Source: an uncultured Pseudogracilibacillus sp.
GTDB lineage: Bacteria; Bacillota; Bacilli; Bacillales; Amphibacillaceae
DNA length: 6,845 nt
Assembly: GCA_937974845.1 (NCBI GenBank)
Contig: CALJVC010000008.1
Coordinates: 1-6,845 of the forward strand
Direction of reading: 5' to 3'
Each line of letters begins with the position of its first letter. The stretch's first letter is position 1. The notes beneath the pieces were generated by a model. It saw nothing but the letters and a program-made list of their open reading frames with translations, had not been told where the DNA came from and ran no database searches. The translations under genes and the position numbers were made by a program. Positions 1 through 5,296 of this stretch are shown one piece after another.

Positions 1-799
1 CAAGGGTTCGTTGGTCTGCTACACCTGTGACTTTTAAGCCGTAATAACGTTGGAAATCTTTAACTCGTTTTTCAGTATAACTTCCATATAGCTCAGTCTC
101 TTTAATATTACCAAAACCTATACGGTTTAAATTTTTCTTTAATTGGATAGTATCTTTATGACGTTTTCCTAATGAAAAAGGGGTATTAGCTAACTGTTCT
201 AATTGAACAATTGTTTCAAGATCGGCTCTACCTGTTACCTTTAATCCATGATATTCTTGAAACTCTTTTACTTTCTGTTCAGTAAAAGAACCATAAAGAG
301 TTGTTAACTTAATATCACCATATCCTGTTTCGTTTAATAATCGTTTCAAATCTACAATTTTACGGTGACGAGAACCTTTCTTATACGTATTAAGAAAAGT
401 ATTCTCAAGATGTATTTGTGTATTAAAATCGATTATTCCACTTACAGGTAAATGGTAATCCGTTTGATATTGCTTCACCTTTTTCTCCATGAAGTCTCCG
501 TAATAGTCAGTGACTTTGATATTACCATAACCTAACCAATTTAATTGCCTTTTAAAATCCGCTATCGAAGGATTACGCTTTCCTAACTGGTAAGGACTAT
601 GGTAAATCTCATTCAACGTATTCATGGTCGTTTGATCGATAATACCAGTAACAGAGATTCCATAATGTTTCTGAAACTCCATTACCTTCTTCTCCATAAA
701 AGAGCCGAAAAGATTGGTTTCTTTAATATTCCCGAAACCAATTCGGTTAAGTTTTCTTTTAATCTCTATAATCTCATCAGCTCGATCACCACGTTTATA
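1..799 (-). repeat. Tandem 207-bp coding repeats (69-residue wall-binding units)
   Basis: Four in-frame units are visible: 799-593, 592-386, 385-179 and 178 to beyond position 1. Each encodes one peptidoglycan-binding-like module with identical 69-residue spacing and no insertions or deletions between units. Units 1 and 4 are the most alike in protein (both have LNRIGFGNIKET), while unit 2 has the YGDF and YH-L-PVSG variants. At the DNA level the copies have clearly diverged, so this is an old, selected repeat and not a recent duplication. Confidence 0.85.
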
Positions 800-1099
800 G
801 GGTAGGGTTGTAGCTACTCTGTTTACTTCTACTTGAGTTTTAATTTCCGGTGTTTTAAGAGATTCTTCTTGTTCTTTTTCTACTGTTATTTCTTCCTGGG
901 AGTTTAATGGCTCCCCTTCATCACTGTTATCACTTGATGGAACATTTTCTATTTCTAATTCTTCTACTTCAGAATGATTTTTTTCCTCTGTTTCTCCATC
1001 AACCTGATTCTCGGCCCTTACTTGTACTGAGGGGAACAACAGAGAAGCGACTAACATAATACTGAGAAGTCTATTTACCAACAATTTCTTTTTTACCAT
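1..1099 (-). CDS. Secreted protein with tandem peptidoglycan-binding repeats (3' end beyond window)
   Basis: The first 366 codons are visible and the reading frame runs off the left edge, so the C-terminus is missing. The start is the ATG at 1099, preceded by a near-perfect GGAGGTGA site. Residues 1-29 form a signal peptide: basic MVKKK start, hydrophobic core, and probable cleavage after VRA. Residues 30-95 are a Glu/Asp-rich linker of low complexity. From residue 101 come four repeats of exactly 69 residues (conserved glycines at 104, 173, 242 and 311), each with an LK-x-x-L helix, GFGNIK-like turn, YGSF-x-E-x-KV-x-x-FQ and a G-L-x-VTG-x-x-D-x-x-T ending. This is the PG_binding_1 pattern. 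The protein is inferred to be exported and to bind the cell wall. A catalytic domain (amidase, glucosaminidase or similar) may follow beyond the edge but cannot be seen. It lies 115 bp downstream of the ligase cluster and may have its own promoter. Confidence 0.88.
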   Translation of the reverse strand, partial: MVKKKLLVNRLLSIMLVASLLFPSVQVRAENQVDGETEEKNHSEVEELEIENVPSSDNSDEGEPLNSQEEITVEKEQEESLKTPEIKTQVEVNRVATTLPYKRGDRADEIIEIKRKLNRIGFGNIKETNLFGSFMEKKVMEFQKHYGISVTGIIDQTTMNTLNEIYHSPYQLGKRNPSIADFKRQLNWLGYGNIKVTDYYGDFMEKKVKQYQTDYHLPVSGIIDFNTQIHLENTFLNTYKKGSRHRKIVDLKRLLNETGYGDIKLTTLYGSFTEQKVKEFQEYHGLKVTGRADLETIVQLEQLANTPFSLGKRHKDTIQLKKNLNRIGFGNIKETELYGSYTEKRVKDFQRYYGLKVTGVADQRTL

Positions 1100-1102
1100 T
1101 AG

Positions 1103-1111
1103 TTCACCTCC
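1103..1111 (-). promoter_or_regulatory. Strong ribosome binding site of the wall-binding protein
   Basis: Read on the minus strand this is GGAGGTGAA, almost fully complementary to the 3' end of Bacillus-type 16S rRNA, a few bases before the ATG at 1099. It is the strongest ribosome binding site in the window and fixes the start of the secreted protein. Confidence 0.85.
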
Positions 1112-1127
1112 TTAACTATACTTAATT

Positions 1128-1157
1128 ATAATATCGGTTAACCTAAGATAGATTCAA
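1128..1157 (-). promoter_or_regulatory. Candidate sigma-A-type promoter for the wall-binding protein
   Basis: On the minus strand a TTGAAT box (1157-1152) is followed after 18 bp by TATTAT (1133-1128). These match the -35 consensus at 4 of 6 and the -10 consensus at 5 of 6 positions. A perfect TATAAT also lies at 1130-1125, but its spacing from the same -35 box would be 21 bp. The spacer contains the 8-bp palindrome GGTTAACC (1136-1143). The surroundings are very AT-rich, so chance matches are likely. The wider gap before this gene compared with the others supports a separate start of transcription. Confidence 0.35.
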
Positions 1158-1214
1158 GTAATAAAACAAAAGAGGTAATATTTAAAAATCACTTTCAATA
1201 AATAATAATAACTT

Positions 1215-2747
1215 TTAATTTATTTTATTTAATATTCTTCTAAAAATACCTTTAGTTGAATTAGTACTACTTTTAATCTTCTTTTTAGTATTAGATTTGC
1301 CTGTAGAGTTTTTCGTTTCTTTCAAATTTTTCATTGGAAGAACTTCAAATCCTAATTTAATAGGATAAGCCCATTCTTGCTCTACTATATCTATTAGCTT
1401 AGCATTTCCATATGAATTTTGTTCAACAATTGATTTAAAACTATCTATTGATTCTTTTGTTCCTGCAACTACTATTCTTGCTTCTTGTTTACTTAATGGT
1501 TTTATAAAACCATTAAGTTTTAATCTTTTTGCTTGTTTCTGAATCCACCGTCTATATCCAGGTTTAAGAACTTCTCTTTTTATCAAATATGATGTTCTAA
1601 ATAACTCACCTTTTGGATGTTTAGGTAATATTATTTCTTTTATTTGTCCATTTTGAAACGATTCAAAAATTGGTTTCATACCGAAATATAAGAATGATTG
1701 TTGATTTGCTTTACTTTCTGGAAAATAAAAGTCTACAATTGCTTTTGGTATATCACGTGCTTTTCCGTCCATAGGGAATAAATGAGACTTAATGCTTGGA
1801 CGTGAGTTAATCTCAATTATAGTTCCAGTATTTTCTTCCATGTTAATTATCATATCTATTCCACATTGAGGGAGGCCAGGGATTGCATTAGCACCATTTA
1901 TAGCAATTTCTTTTATTTCTTCTGACAATTCATCAGTAACATCTATAGAATCTCCACCAGAAGTTATATTATTTTTTGCTTTCAAAAACACCTGTTGTCC
2001 TCTTTTTGGTACACTTTCCAGCGTGTATCCTTGTTTAACTAACATGTTTTTCAGTTCTTTATCTATTTTAATTCCTACAGTATTATTTAAAGCAGGATTT
2101 TTTCTCCTCTCCTTATTTTTATCCCTAATAAGTTCTGCTATCGTTTTTTTTCCATCTCCTACTATATTAGCTGGAAGTCTTTTTAACCCTGCTAACACTT
2201 TTCCATCTAAAACATAAATTCTTACATCTTCTCCTTTAAAATGTTTTTCTACTATTATCTTTTCATATCGCAAATCTTCTCTAACATAATATAAAGCACT
2301 TAAAAACTCTTCTTCAGTCTCAATATTGGCAATCACACCATGACCACCTGTACCGTCAAGAGGTTTTATGACTAATGGATAGCCTAAACGATTAGCATAT
2401 GAAATAATTTCTTCTTTTGAATAATCTTTATCAAAAACCTCTCCTTCCGGTGCAGGTACTCCAGCCTTTAGAAGAAATTTTTTAGTTAAATCTTTATTTA
2501 TACAAGTTTTTATTGCTTCTATTTGTACTTTGTCCCCTCTTGAAACTGCAAAACGATGTTCTCTTTTTCCATTGCTTAAATAAAACACAGTATGCGATTT
2601 CGTTTGATTTACATCGACAAATCTAACCTGTAAACCTCTTCTCCAGGCTTCTAAGGCAATACTGTACATACTAATGGAGTAGCCAAAAGCTTCTCTAGGA
2701 ATATAACCATCTAAATGTGGCAACCATTGTACGTCTTTTTTTGCCAA
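1215..2747 (-). CDS. ATP-grasp carboxylate-amine ligase with partly degenerate acylphosphatase domain (paralogue C)
   Basis: 510 residues. Residues 20-75 form an N-terminal domain shared with both paralogues (ALEAWRRG at 31-38, SRGD at 69-72). The ATP-grasp domain spans about 85-345: VIKP with Lys128, Gly-rich loop GTGGHG (132-137), LPANIVGDG (191-199), SGGDSIDVTD (263-272), GIDMI (297-301, metal-type Asp299 region) and EIN (312-314). These are cyanophycin-synthetase-like signatures, so the enzyme should form an acyl phosphate and couple it to an amine; substrates are unknown. An acylphosphatase-like domain follows (about 383-460). Its catalytic Arg is kept (Arg399 in GYRRW), but the catalytic Asn is replaced by Pro417, so hydrolysis is unlikely. 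A Lys/Ser/Thr/Asn-rich tail ends in IFRRILNKIN. The start is TTG, chosen because AAAAGGAG lies 8 bp upstream and the next in-frame Met (residue 27) falls inside the conserved domain. It is 38 bp downstream of paralogue B and is last in the cluster. Confidence 0.88.
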   Translation of the reverse strand: MAKKDVQWLPHLDGYIPREAFGYSISMYSIALEAWRRGLQVRFVDVNQTKSHTVFYLSNGKREHRFAVSRGDKVQIEAIKTCINKDLTKKFLLKAGVPAPEGEVFDKDYSKEEIISYANRLGYPLVIKPLDGTGGHGVIANIETEEEFLSALYYVREDLRYEKIIVEKHFKGEDVRIYVLDGKVLAGLKRLPANIVGDGKKTIAELIRDKNKERRKNPALNNTVGIKIDKELKNMLVKQGYTLESVPKRGQQVFLKAKNNITSGGDSIDVTDELSEEIKEIAINGANAIPGLPQCGIDMIINMEENTGTIIEINSRPSIKSHLFPMDGKARDIPKAIVDFYFPESKANQQSFLYFGMKPIFESFQNGQIKEIILPKHPKGELFRTSYLIKREVLKPGYRRWIQKQAKRLKLNGFIKPLSKQEARIVVAGTKESIDSFKSIVEQNSYGNAKLIDIVEQEWAYPIKLGFEVLPMKNLKETKNSTGKSNTKKKIKSSTNSTKGIFRRILNKIN

Positions 2748-2755
2748 ATCAATCT

Positions 2756-2763
2756 CTCCTTTT
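2756..2763 (-). promoter_or_regulatory. Ribosome binding site that fixes a TTG start
   Basis: AAAAGGAG on the minus strand is followed by 8 bases and then TTG at 2747. No in-frame ATG occurs before residue 27, so this site decides the start of paralogue C. Confidence 0.75.
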
Positions 2764-2785
2764 ATTTTATTGATACTAATGAAAT

Positions 2786-4177
2786 TTATTTCTTTAAAAG
2801 ATTAAAAACTCTTCTGATAATACTCATTTTACTTTTATCTTTTAAACCTGGAGCTGTTTCAGGTTTTTTTTCTTTAGATTTAGTAGAAGGTGTTCTCACT
2901 ATTTTTGATAATCCTTCTACACGTTCAGGATAATATCCATCTTTTCGAAGACGATCTTGTTTAGGAGTTAACAAACGGAAGCCAGATTTCAATGGTTTAG
3001 AAGTATCAAAGACTTCAACAGAAGTCACCTCTGAATCACGAGAATTTTGTGTTTTAATAATTTCTATAAATCGTTGAAGATTTTCCTCTTCGCCAGTAAT
3101 TATTATTTCTGCTTGTTCAGATGTAAGATGTTTAAAGGTCCCAAAGATATGATTTTTTCTAGCTTGAGTTCTTACCCAGGAGCCGTAATTTACAAAGGAA
3201 ATCTTTCCTGTAACTACTAGTTTTGACTGTTTGTAATCAGGTGTAATCGTCGGTAATTTAAATTCTTCTATTTTCCCATCAGCAAACAATTTGCCCATCC
3301 GGGACAAATTAAGATATAAGTTCTTATTGGTATCAATATCTTTAGTTTCTGGAAAATAATAATCAATAATTTTTTTAGGAATATTTATCGCTTTCCCTTT
3401 GTCTGGAAATAGAAAGTTCTTTAAACTTGCCCGAATATCTATTTCTAAAACTGTCACTTCTTGTAAAGCTTCATTATATAACAATTTTACTTTACCGTGG
3501 GGAAGACCAGGAATAGCTTGAAGAGCTTTACTCGCAATTTTTTTCACTTCCTTAGGCACTTGATTCGTTATCTCTACTGTTTCAACCTGCGTTAAAGTAT
3601 CTGTCTTCGAAGCTTTTTGAAGAACTCCTAGAACTTCCCCATCTAAAATATAAAGCTCTAACAACTCCCCAGAAGTGGATTTCTCTAACCATATCTCTTT
3701 ATGGCCTATAAAAGCTAAAGCATCTATCAATGCTTGTTCGTCCTGTATAGAGGATATTAACCTTTTCTTCTTGGTGGTCTTTTCAATCGTATTTAATTCT
3801 AATGGAAATCCTAATTTCACAGCATCCGCAATTACTGAATCTTTTGTTTCAACTTTATCAAAATACTTACCACTTACAACTGGAAGCCCTGCTTCCTGTA
3901 AATATTGTCTCATCTTAATATAATCGCTCGTAATATCGATAGCCTCTTGTGAAATTAAATCACCTTGGGAACTATGGAAGAAATGGGTTTGATCCAAGTA
4001 ACTTAATTTAAAAAAATTAGCTCTTTTGTCCGAAGGTCGATTAATAAACGTAACTTCAATCCCCTTTCTCCAGGCTTCTAGAGCGATAGAATAAGCAGTA
4101 ATACCACAAACATTAACATCTTTTTTATCAATATATTTAAGCTGTGATAAAGTTTCCACGTTCGCTTCCATAGACAT
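2786..4177 (-). CDS. Degenerate ATP-grasp/acylphosphatase paralogue, probable pseudoenzyme (paralogue B)
   Basis: 463 residues, an uninterrupted frame with a good AAAGGAG site 7 bp before the ATG. It is collinear with A and C: N-terminal domain with IALEAWRKG (31-39) and SQGD (70-73), degenerate ATP-grasp region (about 90-275), linker, acylphosphatase-like region (about 316-395). The catalytic features have gone. The ATP-binding Lys is Asn129 (PLELNT), the Gly-rich loop is EKTTKKKRL (132-140), and the Arg before YILDG is Glu174. About 65 residues including the RVPANIVGDG block are missing near residue 190. The metal-site GxD is K-V-K (229-231), and EIN is EID (245-247). In the acylphosphatase part the Arg is Gly332 and the Asn is His350. 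Structural motifs such as FPDKGKA-x-x-IPKKIIDYYFPE (257-276) remain, so the fold is probably kept. The inferred role is a regulatory or scaffolding partner of A or C. A basic tail (about 401-463) ends in SIIRRVFNLLKK. It sits between the CapA-like gene and paralogue C. Confidence 0.85.
   Translation of the reverse strand: MSMEANVETLSQLKYIDKKDVNVCGITAYSIALEAWRKGIEVTFINRPSDKRANFFKLSYLDQTHFFHSSQGDLISQEAIDITSDYIKMRQYLQEAGLPVVSGKYFDKVETKDSVIADAVKLGFPLELNTIEKTTKKKRLISSIQDEQALIDALAFIGHKEIWLEKSTSGELLELYILDGEVLGVLQKASKTDTLTQVETVEITNQVPKEVKKIASKALQAIPGLPHGKVKLLYNEALQEVTVLEIDIRASLKNFLFPDKGKAINIPKKIIDYYFPETKDIDTNKNLYLNLSRMGKLFADGKIEEFKLPTITPDYKQSKLVVTGKISFVNYGSWVRTQARKNHIFGTFKHLTSEQAEIIITGEEENLQRFIEIIKTQNSRDSEVTSVEVFDTSKPLKSGFRLLTPKQDRLRKDGYYPERVEGLSKIVRTPSTKSKEKKPETAPGLKDKSKMSIIRRVFNLLKK
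2883..2920. repeat. REP-like inverted repeat inside the 3' end of paralogue B
   Basis: GTAGAAGG (2883-2890) and CCTTCTAC (2913-2920) are perfect 8-bp inverted arms with a 22-base loop. They lie in the coding sequence for the tail of paralogue B. Arms encode PERVEG and PSTKS on the minus strand; the plus strand in another frame reads DLVEG then PSTRSG. This pairing resembles the P-E-x-VEG ... PST-x-SG peptides produced by common repetitive palindromic elements inserted in genes. Outer parts of the arms do not pair well, so it may be a decayed copy or chance. Confidence 0.4.
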
Positions 4178-4184
4178 TTGCGAG

Positions 4185-4191
4185 CTCCTTT
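4185..4191 (-). promoter_or_regulatory. Ribosome binding site of paralogue B
   Basis: AAAGGAG on the minus strand with 7 bases to the ATG at 4177. The site is intact and well spaced, which argues that the degenerate paralogue is still translated. Confidence 0.75.
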
Positions 4192-4210
4192 CAAGTTAAA
4201 TCAAGTTAAG
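4191..4210. repeat. 10-bp tandem duplication at the capA-like stop codon
   Basis: Two adjacent 10-bp copies (tcaagttaaa, tcaagttaag) differ at one base. The copy at 4201-4210 contains the stop codon of the CapA-like gene and the other lengthens the gap before paralogue B. It is a minor slippage duplication with no evident function. Confidence 0.6.
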
Positions 4211-5258
4211 AAACGTCTAAATCCGATAGCCAATACCTCATATGATTTTTCATTCTTTCATAGACCTTTTCTGAAGGAAATTCCCCTATATTTGTCTTAA
4301 TTACTGGACTTGCTTCAACTACATCCTTTAATAGTCTTAGTTTATAATCTTTTTTATGAGAAGAGTCTACATATGTAAGTTGCATTTTCGGATTTGAGAA
4401 TTTTAGAAGGGAACTATTTGTAGTAAAATCCTTTTCAATATCAATAGTTAAGTAAGCTCCAATCTGTCGATATAACCCTATTTGACCAGAGAAGAAGTTA
4501 CCTAAGGAATAAGCTACAAAAACCTCTCGTCCCCTTGAATCTACTAAAATATTTGGAGGTTGTAATACATGAGGATGATGTCCAATAATAACATCCGCCC
4601 CGGCATCCGCTACGCTATAAGATATTTCTAATTGTGATGAAGTTGGTAACATCTGATATTCCTTACCGAAATGCAAAGAGACTACTACGACATCTACATC
4701 CAATTGCTTCCGAATTTTATTAATTATTCGACGCAGTTTCGGTGCACCGACATCAGAATACTTATTTACTAAATACCTCTTACCCTTCGGACGACTACCC
4801 ACACCCATGGACATCGTATAAGATAAAAAACAAACCTTCAAACCATTTTTTTGAAAAAGCCGAACAGTCTCCTGATCCTCTATTGAACGATATCCCCCAA
4901 CATATGGTAGTCCAATATTATTAAGGTTGTCTAAAGACTTTAGTAATCCCTCTTCACCGTGATCTAAAATATGATTGTTAGCAATATTTACAATATCTAC
5001 ATTCATATCTTTAAGCTTATAACCTATTTCTTCGGGACTATTAAAACGTGGAAAATCTGCTAAACCAAATTCTTTTCCTGCAATAATGCTTTCAAGATTC
5101 ACAATAATTAAATGATCTTCATCAAATAATTTTTCCGCTTCTTCTAACATATTATCAAAGTTATATCCTGTCCCATCTTCAGTCATCGCTTTAGTATATA
5201 AGCGCTTATGTAACAAAACATCACCTGTAGCTCCTAAAGTAAATTTGTTACTAGCCAT
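4206..5258 (-). CDS. CapA/PgsA-family metallophosphatase-fold protein
   Basis: 350 residues, about the usual size of the CapA domain alone. Family motifs are in order: GD near the N-terminus (12-13, GATGDVLLHKR), NLE (54-56), IANNH-x-x-DHG (92-101), SLHFGKEY (194-201, the usual H-W-G-x-E-Y motif), GADVIIGHHPHVLQP (220-234) and YSLGNF (250-255). These Asp, Asn and His residues form the two-metal phosphoesterase-type site. In poly-gamma-glutamate systems CapA/PgsA is needed for polymer synthesis or export, though its chemistry is not settled. Here the core begins almost at residue 1 and there is no signal peptide or membrane segment, so the protein is predicted to be cytosolic, unlike typical membrane-anchored PgsA. 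The start is the ATG at 5258 with AAAGAGGT upstream (5274-5267). It lies between ligase A and pseudoenzyme B in the presumed operon. No PgsB or PgsC is visible, so the substrate need not be polyglutamate. Confidence 0.9.
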   Translation of the reverse strand: MASNKFTLGATGDVLLHKRLYTKAMTEDGTGYNFDNMLEEAEKLFDEDHLIIVNLESIIAGKEFGLADFPRFNSPEEIGYKLKDMNVDIVNIANNHILDHGEEGLLKSLDNLNNIGLPYVGGYRSIEDQETVRLFQKNGLKVCFLSYTMSMGVGSRPKGKRYLVNKYSDVGAPKLRRIINKIRKQLDVDVVVVSLHFGKEYQMLPTSSQLEISYSVADAGADVIIGHHPHVLQPPNILVDSRGREVFVAYSLGNFFSGQIGLYRQIGAYLTIDIEKDFTTNSSLLKFSNPKMQLTYVDSSHKKDYKLRLLKDVVEASPVIKTNIGEFPSEKVYERMKNHMRYWLSDLDVS

Positions 5259-5296
5259 TTTATATTACCTCTTTCTTTTCGATTCCACCTTACAAT

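Larger units (their letters stand above)
1100..1214. other. 115-bp intergenic gap, longest in the window
   Basis: This AT-rich gap lies between the stop of ligase paralogue C and the start of the wall-binding protein. It holds the candidate promoter and the ribosome binding site. No convincing intrinsic terminator is seen. The best candidate stem (around 1170-1198) has mismatches on the transcribed strand, so read-through from the ligase cluster is possible. Confidence 0.6.

Noticed and set aside
599..805. Plus-strand open frame of 68 codons
   Set aside because: It lies antisense within the peptidoglycan-binding repeats, has no ribosome binding site and resembles no protein.
1170..1198. Possible intrinsic terminator after paralogue C
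   Set aside because: The stem has two mismatches on the transcribed strand, few G-C pairs and an interrupted T-run, so it is too weak to call.
2023..2217. Plus-strand open frame with a hydrophobic translation
   Set aside because: It is an antisense shadow of paralogue C; hydrophobic Phe/Leu/Ser runs arise from the complement of Lys/Glu-rich codons.
2715..2933. Plus-strand open frame ending in PSTRSG
   Set aside because: It crosses the junction of two minus-strand genes and has no start signal. Only its palindromic end is of interest and is reported as a repeat.
3675..3923. Plus-strand open frame of 82 codons
   Set aside because: It is antisense to the well-supported paralogue B and has no independent coding evidence.
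2786..4177. Paralogue B as a pseudogene
   Set aside because: The frame is intact over 463 codons with a good ribosome binding site and retained structural motifs, so pseudoenzyme is the better description.
4742..4924. Plus-strand open frame within the CapA-like gene
   Set aside because: It is antisense to conserved CapA motifs and has no ribosome binding site.
4206..5258. Assignment of the gene symbol capA or pgsA
   Set aside because: The family is clear, but there is no membrane anchor and no PgsB or PgsC, so equivalence to the named genes is not supported.
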